Positions 1-9,038 of a DNA stretch of 64,000 nucleotides are shown here, one piece after another; the first letter of the stretch is position 1, and each line of letters begins with the position of its first letter. The notes beneath the pieces were generated by a model. It was not told the origin of the DNA. It ran no database searches and saw only the letters and a list, made by a program, of their open reading frames with translations. The DNA comes from Flavobacterium agri. Lineage in GTDB: Bacteria; Bacteroidota; Bacteroidia; Flavobacteriales; Flavobacteriaceae. Location of the stretch: contig NZ_JACBJI010000003.1 of the NCBI RefSeq assembly GCF_013401995.1, positions 496,001 to 560,000 of the forward strand, read 5' to 3'. The translations under genes and the position numbers were made by a program.

Positions 1-63
1 GCTGAACTGCGCGAGGCAATTTAGGGACCACAGCAAAAGAAGCAAGGGTAATTTCTTTTTCAT
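1..63 (-). CDS. N-terminus of an exported protein (cut by window start)
   Basis: The minus strand opens at an ATG at 63 and reads 21 codons to the window edge without a stop. The residues (MKKKLPLLLLLWSLNCLAQ, then FS) form a classic Sec signal peptide: a lysine n-region, a run of leucines and a C-L-A-Q cleavage region. The start lies only 24 bases after the stop of the choice-of-anchor L gene, on the same strand, so the two are probably co-transcribed. The mature part lies outside the window and its function cannot be stated. A second T9SS-type surface protein would fit the context, but that is inference. Confidence 0.6.
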   Translation of the reverse strand, partial: MKKKLPLLLLLWSLNCLAQFS

Positions 64-87
64 GCCCTAAAAATAGGGAATTAGCAC

Positions 88-2385
88 TTATCTTTTAAGA
101 GAAAAATGCCCTTTAACTATGCGTCCGCCTGCAAGTTGCAACGTAAACCAATAATCTGTCGACGGAAGTTCCCTTGAATTGAATTTTCCGTCCCATCCGA
201 TCGAATATCCGTCGAACTGGCACAACAACTTTCCGTATCGGTCAAAAATGCTGACAAGGCTCGAAGGTTGTGAATTTAAGGCAGTTACTTGCCAGTAATC
301 GTGTATGCCGTCGCCGTTCGGAGTAAAATACGTGGGATAGTCTACGATGAACACCGAAAACGGCCCGATCGTATAGCATCGGTGTAGGTCGCGAATGTAA
401 ATGTCGTAAGCGCCTCCGGGCAGATTCCCGAAATTCGGAGTGCTTTGGAAATGCTCGCCGTCTACAGAAAATTCATATTCGCTATTGCCCGAATAATGTA
501 CGACGATCGAATTGTCGTTGCCTTGGAAATTAGTGATTTCGGCCCATTCGAAAACCGGCGGATCGGGCGTAACGACCGTAAATTCCTTTACCGCCTGGCA
601 ACCGTTGGCATCGGTGACGGTAAGGGTGTAGTTTCCTATGGCGTTCACCGTAATCTGGCTTGAGGTTTCCCCTGTCGACCACAAATACGACGCAAAGTTG
701 CCGGCCACCGATAACGTTAGGGTTTCGTCCGGACAGATATTGAGCGTTTCATCTTCGAATCCCGGCGGAGTCAAGGCCGTCACGTTAAGCGTAACCTTGA
801 CGATGTCGTAACAAGCCGATCCGCTGACCACACGCGCATAAATGATTTGCTGGGACGCGGTCGTATTCGTGAAATTGTTCGATAGCGGATTAGTTTGCGT
901 CAAAGCATCGAGATTGCTCGCGTAATATTCTACGGTAAGGCCTATCGGAAGTCCGTTGAGCACCAGAGGCGTGGCTTGTTGGTCGAGGTCGAAAGCCGTA
1001 AAGCCGTCTACTGTACCGTCCGTGTCGCATACCGTCAGGGCTTGGGGCGATGCCGGATTGTAAGTGAGTTGCAGGATTAGTGTGGCATACACATAACAGT
1101 CAAATCCATATTTCATTTTGGCGATGACCTGGGTGTCGTCCATAGCGTCGTAATACAAAGGAGGAATCGGGTTCGTATTCGAAATCGCATCGGCCATACT
1201 TTCGTAAAACGTCACCGGGTTGAACGCTGTGTTCCCCAAAGTAAGTGCGTCGATCGCATTGGTCAGGTTGAACGTAGAAATACCGTTGTTGTCGGGATCG
1301 CATTGCACCATCGTCACAGGACTTTGGTAGGCCGGTTCTGTCGAATACTCGAGTTTGATTTCACCCGTAGAAACACAGCCGCTTCCCAAAAGGATCTCCA
1401 CCTTGTAAGTGCCGGGTTGGGTAACATCATAAGTGGCCAATGTCGCACCCGGAATCAAAATATCGTTTTTGTACCATTTATAACTTGTCGCCCCGTTTTC
1501 CTGGGCATTGAGCGTTAACGTCGAATTCGGACACAACGCATTGAACGTCGAAAGCAGACGGTCGGCACCCAAGTCTTTTTCTACCTTGAAACTACCGCCT
1601 TTGAGGAAAATAGCCGAATCGTAAAGGTTGTTTCCCTGATCGGCGACGACGAGCTTTATGTGGTACAAAACACCGGCTTGCACAAAAGCTTTTGCCGTTA
1701 GCGGTTTGGTCTGTCCGTTGTAATTGGTCGGATGTTCGTCTGCGTTGAAAGCGTCAAAATATTCCTCGTTCTGCGGCGGACAAACCGTTCCCGGACCGCG
1801 CACCGTATTGACCGTAACCGGCGTAGAAGTCTGGGGCACGACCGCAAGGTTCTGGTAAGGATCGGACGTATTGGCTTTTTTGAGCAGGAACGCGAATCCG
1901 TCGGTATACGCGCATTGGTTTTGGGACGGGTTCGACAAATATTGCTCCGATGAGAAAATATATTCAAAACTGAATTCGCTGGCCTGCGGAAGGAAATCGA
2001 ACTCTAATACGGTCGCGTTTATCGTATTGTTGACATTGAGTGCATTTTCAAGGTCGTTGTCTCCGTTCCAGTTCGTCGGCCCTTCGCTTAGCAAAGAGGT
2101 ATTTGGCCCGACAGCCGATGCGGCCCGTCCGGTTGTGAGTACGACGCCATCCTGAAACGGAAACGCGCTGCCGTTGGCATTGAAATATCCGAAAGTGTTG
2201 CCGCTTGAAAAACTCCATCCCGAAACCACGATGTTGCTGGCTTGTCCGCAAGGGTTGTTGATCAAAACATCGTTCACGAGTTGGAACGTCGTGTAATTCT
2301 CGTCTACCGAGATGTATTGGGCCGAGGCGTTGCATCCGAAAAGCCCCAAAACGAAAATAAAAAGTATCTCCCGCATCCTGTTCAT
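88..2385 (-). CDS. Choice-of-anchor L domain protein with T9SS type B sorting domain
   Basis: A 765-residue exported surface protein. Residues 1-22 are a signal peptide ending A-S-A-Q. Residues about 25-270 match the choice-of-anchor L domain pattern (SGWSFSSGNT, FDFLPQASEFSFEYIFSSEQY, DGFAFLL). A PKD/Ig-like segment follows (CPNSTLTLNA to about 345), then Cys-rich repeats (QCDPDNNGISTFNL; CDTDGTVDGFTAFDL) and another Ig-like unit (CPDETLTLSVAGN). The last ~85 residues (YFTPNGDGIHDYW, VSIFDRYGKLL, GWDGKFN, SLKR) are the gliding-motility/type B C-terminal signal recognised by the type IX secretion system. Such proteins are exported and attached to or released from the surface; the ligand is unknown. 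The second in-frame ATG (2376) is an alternative start, because a -7-like box (TATCTTTG on the minus strand, 2394-2401) lies very close to the first. Confidence 0.85.
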   Translation of the reverse strand: MNRMREILFIFVLGLFGCNASAQYISVDENYTTFQLVNDVLINNPCGQASNIVVSGWSFSSGNTFGYFNANGSAFPFQDGVVLTTGRAASAVGPNTSLLSEGPTNWNGDNDLENALNVNNTINATVLEFDFLPQASEFSFEYIFSSEQYLSNPSQNQCAYTDGFAFLLKKANTSDPYQNLAVVPQTSTPVTVNTVRGPGTVCPPQNEEYFDAFNADEHPTNYNGQTKPLTAKAFVQAGVLYHIKLVVADQGNNLYDSAIFLKGGSFKVEKDLGADRLLSTFNALCPNSTLTLNAQENGATSYKWYKNDILIPGATLATYDVTQPGTYKVEILLGSGCVSTGEIKLEYSTEPAYQSPVTMVQCDPDNNGISTFNLTNAIDALTLGNTAFNPVTFYESMADAISNTNPIPPLYYDAMDDTQVIAKMKYGFDCYVYATLILQLTYNPASPQALTVCDTDGTVDGFTAFDLDQQATPLVLNGLPIGLTVEYYASNLDALTQTNPLSNNFTNTTASQQIIYARVVSGSACYDIVKVTLNVTALTPPGFEDETLNICPDETLTLSVAGNFASYLWSTGETSSQITVNAIGNYTLTVTDANGCQAVKEFTVVTPDPPVFEWAEITNFQGNDNSIVVHYSGNSEYEFSVDGEHFQSTPNFGNLPGGAYDIYIRDLHRCYTIGPFSVFIVDYPTYFTPNGDGIHDYWQVTALNSQPSSLVSIFDRYGKLLCQFDGYSIGWDGKFNSRELPSTDYWFTLQLAGGRIVKGHFSLKR

Positions 2386-2393
2386 AGCACGGG

Positions 2394-2401
2394 CAAAGAT
2401 A
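2394..2401 (-). promoter_or_regulatory. Possible -7 box before the choice-of-anchor L gene
   Basis: Minus strand TATCTTTG fits the Bacteroidota -7 consensus TAnnTTTG. It ends 9 bases before the first ATG (2385) and 18 before the second, implying a very short leader. No convincing TTTG element was found 19-21 bases further upstream, so confidence is limited. Confidence 0.35.
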
Positions 2402-3235
2402 CTATAAATCGCGTTTTTGCAGGATTTTGTACGAGAAATAAACGAAGAATGCGATCCAGAAACACACGACGAGCATCGTGACTAAACTTACATCCGAACT
2501 TCCGAAATCGTCCACTCCCAAAGTGCTTCCTGCCTTGCGCACGATACTAAGTTTCGTAAACGGTTCCTTGATTAGATTCGACATGGCTTCGAGCGGTAAA
2601 ACCGAAATCAACTGGCTAGCGGTTTCGCGTTTGTCGGTCACGTACCAAATGCCAAGGAAGGCCAGTTTCTCGACGATATACCAAAGGATGATGAAACCCA
2701 ACGAAAATGCAGATCGCTTGACCAAAATCCCTGCAAAAAGACACATCGCGAAAAATCCGGCAAGTTTCAGGAAATACGCCGGGATGTATTCCATGTGCAT
2801 GAAAATCGTATCGGCTTCTGTGTACGATGAAAAACACAGGCCAAGTATAAACGAGACGACGAACACGAAAAGTGTCGAAATGCCCGCGAACAGGACTACG
2901 GTGAGGAATTTCGAGGTAATGAATTCCTTTTTGCTCATACCGTCGATGAGATTCTGCTTAAGCGTTCCGTACGAATATTCGTTTGCCATCATCGAGACGA
3001 TGATTACCGCAAGGAACAACTTGAAACCGCTGGCGATATAAGTGTTGAAATGCCAGATGTACGGGAAGTTGAAAATGCCCATATCGGCCAAATGGAACTT
3101 GAAATTACCGATGTCGAATTTGATCGATGCGATCAACGCGATCGAAGACAACAGCACGAAATAGCTCACGGTCAGTACGCGGCTCGCGCGGTTCATCCAG
3201 ATTTTTTGGAGTTCTATAGAGAGGAGACGTTTCAT
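2402..3235 (-). CDS. ABC transporter permease (ABC-2 type)
   Basis: A 277-residue polytopic membrane protein with about six hydrophobic segments (about 20-40, 60-82, 110-135, 152-172, 178-200, 252-270) and the ABC-2 permease layout: a first helix, a long extracytoplasmic stretch, then YSYGTLKQNLIDGMSKKEF, a typical motif of this family. It partners the ATPase encoded just upstream; its ATG overlaps the ATPase stop codon (ATGA at 3232-3235), indicating translational coupling. The substrate cannot be read from the sequence; family members export lipids, peptides, antibiotics or polysaccharides. Confidence 0.85.
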   Translation of the reverse strand: MKRLLSIELQKIWMNRASRVLTVSYFVLLSSIALIASIKFDIGNFKFHLADMGIFNFPYIWHFNTYIASGFKLFLAVIIVSMMANEYSYGTLKQNLIDGMSKKEFITSKFLTVVLFAGISTLFVFVVSFILGLCFSSYTEADTIFMHMEYIPAYFLKLAGFFAMCLFAGILVKRSAFSLGFIILWYIVEKLAFLGIWYVTDKRETASQLISVLPLEAMSNLIKEPFTKLSIVRKAGSTLGVDDFGSSDVSLVTMLVVCFWIAFFVYFSYKILQKRDL

Positions 3236-4137
3236 GATTTGTTTTGTTTGCTGGTAAGTTCAAGGAATTGCTCTTCAAGGCTGGTTTTGCGGAACACCAA
3301 ATGGCTCAGTGCGATGTTTTTCGAAAACAGGTAACGGTTGAGTTCTTCGGGCTCCAGATGCGATTTGAGATACACGGTAAGCCTGCCGTTTTCTTCTTTG
3401 ATTTTGTCGACGGCTTGATGCGATTCGATCGCCGTTTTAAGGTTTTGCATATCCGAAGCCTCGAGTTCGAAGAAACCTTCGTTGGCCGACATGCCGTCTA
3501 CGCTGCCCGAATACAACATTTCGCCTTTGCGCAGCACCACGACGTGCGAACATACTTTTTCGACCTCGTCGAGTAAGTGGGATGCGAGCAAAATCGTCGT
3601 TCCCATCGCGGCGATTTTTCGGATGATGTCGCGGATTTGATGGATACCTTGCGGATCAAGCCCGTTTGTCGGTTCGTCCAGGATCAGGATTTCGGGATCG
3701 TTGAGCAAGGCCGAAGCGATGGCGAGACGTTGTTTCATCCCAAGCGAGAACGTGCGGAATTTGCTGTCCTTGCGTTCCATCAACCCGACGAGCGTGAGTT
3801 TTTCCTCTACTTTCGAATACGGGATGCCTTTGATCTTGCACACGAGTTCGAGGTTTTTGACCGCCGACATATACGGATAGAAATTCGGGCGTTCGATGAT
3901 CGCGCCCACTTTCTTGAGCGCTTCGTGCGTTTCGAGCTTGCCGCCGAACCACGAATAGTCGCCGCCCGTGCGGTTGACTACGTTGAGCACGATGCCCAAA
4001 GTTGTCGATTTTCCGGAACCGTTAGGGCCAAGGATGCCGTAGACGTTGCCTTTTTGTATGTCGAAAGAAACGTTCTTGACTGCGTGTATCAGCCCGAACT
4101 TCTTGTCGAGATTGCGGATGGATAGGATTGTTTCCAC
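3232..4137 (-). CDS. ABC transporter ATP-binding protein
   Basis: The ATPase of a two-gene ABC-2 exporter. From the chosen GTG at 4137 the protein is 301 residues: Walker A GPNGSGKST at 37-45, signature SLGMKQRLAIA, Walker B ILILDEPTNGLDPQG, H-loop LLASHLLDEVEKV, then an ~85-residue C-terminal extension. An in-frame ATG at 4251 would add 38 residues with no family similarity, and the terminator of the upstream gene (4216-4244) lies inside that extension. The GTG, directly before the canonical ETILSIRNLDKKFG, is therefore the better start. The permease follows with a 4-base overlap. Substrate unknown. Confidence 0.9.
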   Translation of the reverse strand: METILSIRNLDKKFGLIHAVKNVSFDIQKGNVYGILGPNGSGKSTTLGIVLNVVNRTGGDYSWFGGKLETHEALKKVGAIIERPNFYPYMSAVKNLELVCKIKGIPYSKVEEKLTLVGLMERKDSKFRTFSLGMKQRLAIASALLNDPEILILDEPTNGLDPQGIHQIRDIIRKIAAMGTTILLASHLLDEVEKVCSHVVVLRKGEMLYSGSVDGMSANEGFFELEASDMQNLKTAIESHQAVDKIKEENGRLTVYLKSHLEPEELNRYLFSKNIALSHLVFRKTSLEEQFLELTSKQNKS

Positions 4138-4215
4138 TTGGTTGGGTTTTATCTTGAAACGATTCAAGAAATGTTTTGTTACAGCTAAAATAGAAATTCG
4201 GCCGATTTTTCGCGC

Positions 4216-4244
4216 AAATAAAAAAGCGCCCCTTGTAGAGCGCT
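4216..4244 (-). terminator. Rho-independent terminator of the 192-aa lipoprotein gene
   Basis: Minus strand: stem AGCGC (4244-4240) pairing with GCGCT (4229-4225), loop of about 10, followed by TTTTTTATTT. It lies about 30 bases after the lipoprotein stop and sets a limit on where the ABC ATPase can start. Confidence 0.75.
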
Positions 4245-4274
4245 CTTCCAAAACTAACCTTTATCACGAATTAA

Positions 4275-4853
4275 TCAATTCTTGAGGATGATGATCCAAT
4301 CCCAATCGGCGGGATTTCCAATTCCTACACTTGGCGTGTAAAGGAAAATCTTGGCGCTCGCCTCGGGATTGCTTTGCAGGTATTGACGCACTTTGACCAA
4401 ACCCTGCACATGCGACCAGGGCTGGTTGTAGTCGAATTCCTGGCCCGACGGGTTGAAGACGTTCTCGAAACCGTTCGGCGTCGCGTAATCGTCGGTAAGT
4501 ACATGTTGGAAAGAATCGGCTGGTTCGAAACTTTCTGGAAAATGAAGCGTCCCGAGTCCCATCCAATGGATTTCCCCGTCGAAAATTTTCGTGTCGAGCT
4601 CGTCGTAATACAACTTGACCCAACCGAAATCTCCGGGTTCCTGATACTCGTTGGTCACGGTAAAAGTCGTAGCCGGTTCGTCGAACGTGAATTCGGTGCC
4701 GCCTTCGAACTCGTTGGTCGTATAATCGACTTTGAGCATGAGTACTTTGTTTCCGGTTACGGGATCGATGTTCGGCGATGATGTCGCATCATCACCCGTA
4801 CATGCCGACAGCAGTACGAGCGACAGCATGAGAAGTAAATTTTTAGATTTCAT
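4275..4853 (-). CDS. Lipoprotein of unknown function
   Basis: 192 residues beginning MKSKNLLLMLSLVLLSAC. The lipobox L-S-A-C at about residues 15-18 marks a lipidated, envelope-anchored protein; the following TGDDATSSPN linker is acidic/Ser-rich as in many Bacteroidota surface lipoproteins. The remainder is soluble and aromatic-rich (FGWVKLYYDELDTKIFDGEIHWMGLGTL) and ends DWDWIIILKN. No family was recognised. An in-frame ATG two codons upstream (4859) is an equivalent alternative start. It is a single-gene unit, with its own terminator at 4216-4244. Confidence 0.75.
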   Translation of the reverse strand: MKSKNLLLMLSLVLLSACTGDDATSSPNIDPVTGNKVLMLKVDYTTNEFEGGTEFTFDEPATTFTVTNEYQEPGDFGWVKLYYDELDTKIFDGEIHWMGLGTLHFPESFEPADSFQHVLTDDYATPNGFENVFNPSGQEFDYNQPWSHVQGLVKVRQYLQSNPEASAKIFLYTPSVGIGNPADWDWIIILKN

Positions 4854-5040
4854 AAGCAATTTGATTGATTGTATTGTTGAGATGTAAAATTGCTGATGAG
4901 GTTGCGGCTATAAATGTTAAATTTTAAAATAACCGGAAAATGGCAGCAGTTGCAGTTGCAGATTGGAAGAAACCCTACAGAAAGAAACAGAAGCAGGTCA
5001 AGGAAAGTGAAGGATGCAGTTGGGATAGTTTTCGGGTACA

Positions 5041-5073
5041 AAAAAAATCCCGCTGATTCTCTCCAACGGGATT
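5041..5073 (-). terminator. Terminator of the nucleoid-associated protein gene
   Basis: Stem AATCCCG (5046-5052) pairs with CGGGATT (5067-5073), loop 14. On the minus strand it is followed by a run of eight T, 47 bases after the stop at 5120. The rest of the 4860-5119 gap shows no supported gene. Confidence 0.8.
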
Positions 5074-5119
5074 TTCCAATATTTCGACAGCATATGCCGC
5101 TACTGCAACTGCCGTCTGA

Positions 5120-6178
5120 TTAAGCCTTCTGTTCCTTATTAAAGTAAACGAGATAATAATACATCTGCTTTTCCTCGTCCCATCCTTTTTCGACGAATTT
5201 CTCGGCGCTTTCGGGATTCACGAAATCGAGTTTGATCTGGATGTTCGTGTCGAGGTTGATCACGTTCTTGATGGTTTTGCGCACATCCGAAACCGCGGCG
5301 TTCGCGATAGGGAAGGTGGTCACGTCCTCGATGCTGAATTTCTCGCCTTTGTCTACTTTGTAGTTCTTGAATTCAGGGATCAAGTCTGGGTTGTCGAGCA
5401 CTTCGTTCAAAAATGCGGTTTCCTCGAACTGGTCGTTTTTGGCGAAATGGTTCACCGCGCGGTTCATGAACATGACTTCTTCTTTTTTGTCCTCGGCCGG
5501 AAGCACCACGTCTTTGGCGAAGCTTTGGCAGAATTTGAGGTATTTCTTGGTCATGAAGTTCTCATCCTCGAACAAGTCGACGTTAAGGAAATGCTCGAGC
5601 CAGTAACGCGCATCGTAGCGGTTCGAATCTACCGACAGGATTTTGTAACCTTCTTCTTTCTTGTAATTGAAGATAAGGCAGCCTTTGTCCAATCTGTTGA
5701 GGCTGATGCCGTGCTCGAGACGCATTTCAAGATTGCTTCCCGATTCGTCGAATTGCAAAAAGTCGCTCTGGATTTCACTTTTGAAAATCCCGATTGCATC
5801 GACTTTGTTGTTGTCTATCGAAATATTCGTCAAGTACGCCACATAAACCTCGCCGTTCTTGATGTGCGGATGTCCCGACTGCTCGTACAAATGATGCGTG
5901 ATCCTTTTCGAGATCTCGTGCGCGTTCGACGGATTGGTGAAAAGCTCGTCGGCAAGTTTGAACATGTCGTTGTACTCCAAATCGACCTCGTGCGCGAATT
6001 GGTAATAATTCTCTTCCTTGTCGCGGAACGGCTTGAAGAAAAACTCCTTCAAAAGCGGCGTAAGCTCGTCGTTCGGATGGAACGGCTGTTCAGAAAGGAA
6101 AGTGCCTTCGTTGCGGCTTTTGTTGCCGACGCGGTGAAGGGAAAGGGTTTCGATTTGGGTGTTGAATAGGTTGATCAT
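5120..6178 (-). CDS. Nucleoid-associated protein (NA37/YejK family)
   Basis: A 352-residue soluble protein matching the 37-kDa nucleoid-associated protein family (PF04245): N-terminal MINLFNTQIETLSLHRVGNK, central ITHHLYEQSGHPHIKNGEVYVAYL, then AIGIFKSEI and the acidic C-terminal half ending in FDFVNPESAEKF-like repeats (KLDFVNPESAEKFVEKGWDE). The E. coli homologue YejK is nucleoid-bound; its exact role is unclear. The gene stands alone, with a terminator downstream. Its translation start is preceded within 7 bases by a GATAGAT-type simple repeat (6185-6217) that also occurs before mazG. Confidence 0.85.
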   Translation of the reverse strand: MINLFNTQIETLSLHRVGNKSRNEGTFLSEQPFHPNDELTPLLKEFFFKPFRDKEENYYQFAHEVDLEYNDMFKLADELFTNPSNAHEISKRITHHLYEQSGHPHIKNGEVYVAYLTNISIDNNKVDAIGIFKSEIQSDFLQFDESGSNLEMRLEHGISLNRLDKGCLIFNYKKEEGYKILSVDSNRYDARYWLEHFLNVDLFEDENFMTKKYLKFCQSFAKDVVLPAEDKKEEVMFMNRAVNHFAKNDQFEETAFLNEVLDNPDLIPEFKNYKVDKGEKFSIEDVTTFPIANAAVSDVRKTIKNVINLDTNIQIKLDFVNPESAEKFVEKGWDEEKQMYYYLVYFNKEQKA

Positions 6179-6184
6179 TTTTTT

Positions 6185-6217
6185 GGATGATAGATGATAG
6201 ACGGATAGATGATAGAC
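6185..6217 (-). repeat. GATAGAY simple repeat in the leader of the nucleoid-associated gene
   Basis: A 33-base tract of ATCTATC/GTCTATC units directly 5' of the start codon at 6178. It is identical at 30 of 33 positions to the tract at 43181-43213, which lies in the same orientation just before the mazG start. Confidence 0.7.
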
Positions 6218-6305
6218 AAAATCCGTGCGTTAAATATTGTTTTATAAAGGATGTGTTCTGGATTCGGAAAGGTCTGACTATAGCGTCTATTATCTTAAGT
6301 CTGGA

Positions 6306-6836
6306 TCAATTCCAATTCTCCTCAAACCCGTAATCCTCAAAATTCTCACTGTCGCCGAATTCATCGAAATCGTCCTCGTCGAATTCATCTTCGTCGAAAT
6401 CCATCTCGTTTTCCGATTCGAATTCCTTGTTCGGCGCTTCTCCGGGCATTACGCCATGGCTGAACAAAACTGCCGGATACGCTTCGCCTGCCTGTTCTTC
6501 TTCGATGGCGGCCAATTCTACAAGGAACGTCCACATATTCATGAAGTCGTACACGTAAATGATTTTGGTCTGGTCTTCGTTCAGGATCGAAGACAGCTGA
6601 TAGTCGGCCATGACCATTTGCTCGCCGGCCACGTCGCCCGTGTCGAACAACGGGATCTCGTCTTCCTGGTTCCAGTTTTCGTCGCACGTATAAAAAGAAG
6701 CGACTTCGGCACCGTCAAAACCGAAAGCGTTCACAAGTGCGTTGTGGAGGTCTTCGAGCGTGTCTTCGCTAAGGATGGCGATGTCCCTGAAAACGTCTTC
6801 TTCGGTGTCCAGAATCGCCCTGAATTTGTAAACCAT
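6306..6836 (-). CDS. pRiA4b ORF-3-like / IS1096 passenger-like protein
   Basis: 176 residues starting MVYKFRAILDTEEDVFRDIAI. The fold pattern (KFRAIL...VFRDIAILSEDTLEDLHNALVNAFGFD...ASFYTCD...) matches the plasmid pRiA4b ORF-3 family (PF07929), also called IS1096 TnpR passenger. No transposase or inverted repeats are nearby, so here it is probably a resident cytoplasmic protein of unknown role. The C-terminal 45 residues are extremely acidic (DFDEDEFDEDDFDEFGDSE). The upstream ATG at 6872 would add a 12-residue hydrophobic stretch not seen in the family, so 6836 is preferred. Confidence 0.75.
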   Translation of the reverse strand: MVYKFRAILDTEEDVFRDIAILSEDTLEDLHNALVNAFGFDGAEVASFYTCDENWNQEDEIPLFDTGDVAGEQMVMADYQLSSILNEDQTKIIYVYDFMNMWTFLVELAAIEEEQAGEAYPAVLFSHGVMPGEAPNKEFESENEMDFDEDEFDEDDFDEFGDSENFEDYGFEENWN

Positions 6837-6901
6837 GATGCAAAAATTAGAGAACGCAAATATAAAACACAAAAGGGCTTCGGGGCGAAAAAGTAATCAA
6901 C

Positions 6902-6930
6902 AAAAAACCGCCCCGTATTTACGAGGCGGC
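6902..6930 (-). terminator. Terminator of the beta-helix lipoprotein gene
   Basis: Stem CCGCC-C-CGT (6908-6916) pairs with ACG-A-GGCGG (6921-6929), loop ATTT. The minus strand continues with six T. It lies about 20 bases after the stop codon at 6951. Confidence 0.85.
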
Positions 6931-6950
6931 TTATTATTCAAGCGTTTTGT

Positions 6951-8831
6951 TTACAGTACGGTAACTACGCCGTCGATAGATTGGCGCGTAAACGGAGGCG
7001 TATCTGCTAAATTCCCCGAAAACGTACAATTGCTTGTAGAGGTGGCATACAAGAAAAGCGCTACGTTGCCTATCACTCCGGTGTTGAGGCTTACGTCCGA
7101 ATCGGTGAGATTCGTGATGTGGAGCGTCCTGGTGACAGGTTGTTTGAGCGTGTTGCTGTTAAATGTAAGGTTAGCGCAATTCGTAATCTGTACGCAATGG
7201 GCGTTGGCGTTGGTCGACGTATTCTCGATAGTGTTGTCCTTGACGATATTAGCCAGCGGATTGTTGTTCAGATACAGCGCATTCGCATTCGCGTTCGGAG
7301 AATTGTTGAGTATGCTGTTAAGCGTCATCACCATTGATCGCCCGCCTACGACACTCACCGAACCCAGCGTCACGAAAGAGTTGCTTTCTACTTCGAAACC
7401 GCCTACTCCTGCGAATTTACACGAGCCGGTCGTACTGATGTCGTTGCCCAACAAATATACTTTGTAATTTTCCTCACCCGCGGCAACATTTATGTTCTGC
7501 AGCCAAATACCGGTAGATGTCGCGCCTCCATCAATATCGATGTCATTGTATTGTATGTAGAGCTCGTCAGACATCGTCGAATTGGTCACTTTTATGCCCG
7601 AACTTCCCGAAACCGTACTTGTGATGGTGTTCGATTCGATGCGGCAGTTCAGGACATTGCTGAAGGTCATCGCATACGAAGTACAGTCCGTAAAGGTATT
7701 TGACGACACGACGGTATCGCGGTTGTACAGAATCAATCCGATGTTGCAATCCTCTACCGTGTTGTCGTGAATCGAATTGTCGTGGTTTACGATGCTTGTC
7801 GCCGAATTGAACCCACATGTGATTCCGAAATTGGAATTCGAAACATGATTGTAGGCTACCGTGATGTTGTCGCCATACACATAACCGATCGCCGATTCGC
7901 TCGTATTGTTGGTAATGGATACATGGTCGGCCAACGAAGCGTAGTATGCTCCGCCAATACTGCCCGACTCGTTGTTGTCGTGTATGCTGATGTCGTGCGG
8001 ATGCTTGAGCCAAACCAGTTGCGTATGATCCGTATTCCACACGCGGTCGCCCTCTACGTTTACCGACATTTTCGGCAAGGCGCCAAGAGACGGAGACATA
8101 TTGATGCCGGCGTCGCGGAACGTGCAATAAGCGATTTCCATATTGTATCCGTCGGTAACCGAAATATTTGCGCGACGGTTGCGCTCGAACGTACAATGAC
8201 TTACCGTTATATTATAAGGTTGAGTGTAATTGGGCTGGTTAGAAATGACTTTTCCCGAAATATAAAGCCCGTCGCTATTGGCCTCGCGCATGGCAACGCT
8301 CTTGAGGCTCACATCGTGTGCGCTCGTGATCCGGATCAGGTGGCCGTGTACGGTCGTGTTGTTGTGCAGCACGCGATCCCCGTAAATCTGTCCGCCCGAA
8401 ATCGATACGTTCGCGATATCAGGAACCGAATACGTACCGCCGATATCCATGAACGCATAACCCGCAACACTATTGGGCGTGACCCTGAAAACCGTATTCG
8501 CATCCATGACGAGCGCAAAATCTGACGGGATCTGCAAGCTTTTGTTTGCGGCGAACGTCACGTTCACATAACAATCGAGCGCGCCTATCTGCAATCCGTC
8601 ATAGCCGTTGGCCTTGGCCAGGTTGATCTGGTTCTGGATGCATTCGCGATTGTTTCCCAAAGGGTCGTTGTCTACCGTCGAAAGATTGATACATGAGGCA
8701 TCGAACGGCATCAGGTTGAGTAACCGGGAGGTTTCGTTGTTTTTCTTTTTGGCTTCGGTCGTCGACAGCAGATCATCGTCCGAACACGAAAACAGCGCCA
8801 ACAGCGCCAAACTGAAAATTGCTTTTTTCAT
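6951..8831 (-). CDS. Right-handed parallel beta-helix lipoprotein
   Basis: 626 residues. MKKAIFSLALLALFSC gives a lipobox (L-F-S-C) followed by SDDD, a surface-exposure-like acidic tract. From about residue 130 on, the protein consists of short repeats rich in Asn, Ser, Thr and Val of the type ISVTDGYNMEIAYCTF / NISVSHCTFERN / SSNTFTDCTS / IESNTIT, the ladder pattern of pectate-lyase/NosD-type right-handed beta-helices (PbH1 repeats). Such proteins are usually polysaccharide lyases, hydrolases or adhesins. No clear catalytic triad can be assigned by eye, so substrate and activity are open. It is monocistronic, with a strong terminator downstream. Confidence 0.75.
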   Translation of the reverse strand: MKKAIFSLALLALFSCSDDDLLSTTEAKKKNNETSRLLNLMPFDASCINLSTVDNDPLGNNRECIQNQINLAKANGYDGLQIGALDCYVNVTFAANKSLQIPSDFALVMDANTVFRVTPNSVAGYAFMDIGGTYSVPDIANVSISGGQIYGDRVLHNNTTVHGHLIRITSAHDVSLKSVAMREANSDGLYISGKVISNQPNYTQPYNITVSHCTFERNRRANISVTDGYNMEIAYCTFRDAGINMSPSLGALPKMSVNVEGDRVWNTDHTQLVWLKHPHDISIHDNNESGSIGGAYYASLADHVSITNNTSESAIGYVYGDNITVAYNHVSNSNFGITCGFNSATSIVNHDNSIHDNTVEDCNIGLILYNRDTVVSSNTFTDCTSYAMTFSNVLNCRIESNTITSTVSGSSGIKVTNSTMSDELYIQYNDIDIDGGATSTGIWLQNINVAAGEENYKVYLLGNDISTTGSCKFAGVGGFEVESNSFVTLGSVSVVGGRSMVMTLNSILNNSPNANANALYLNNNPLANIVKDNTIENTSTNANAHCVQITNCANLTFNSNTLKQPVTRTLHITNLTDSDVSLNTGVIGNVALFLYATSTSNCTFSGNLADTPPFTRQSIDGVVTVL

Positions 8832-8993
8832 ACGTAGTTTATTTAAGGTTGTTGATTACACACCGTTTCGCACACGTCGAGATGGAAATAGGGCAATCCA
8901 CGACCAAAAACACCACGGAAGTGTCTGGGAATGGCTATTGTTGTTTGGAAGTCAAAAAGATAACGATAATTCTGCCACGAAAGTATAAAGCAT

Positions 8994-9017
8994 AAAAAAA
9001 GCCCGCGTTAACGGGCT
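8994..9017 (-). terminator. Terminator of the 122-aa exported protein gene
   Basis: Stem AGCCCG (9000-9005) with CGGGCT (9012-9017), loop CGTTAA. The minus strand continues with seven to eight T, 22 bases after the stop at 9039. Confidence 0.85.
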
Positions 9018-9038
9018 GTCAATTTTAGGCGATGCACT

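Noticed and set aside
4850-5123. Small frames in the gap between the lipoprotein and the nucleoid-associated gene
   Set aside because: Both strands give 60-70-codon frames without start context or domain, and the terminator at 5041-5073 lies within them.
6306-6836. Insertion sequence on the basis of an IS1096 passenger-like protein
   Set aside because: No transposase, no terminal inverted repeats and no target duplication nearby; the family is also common as resident genes.
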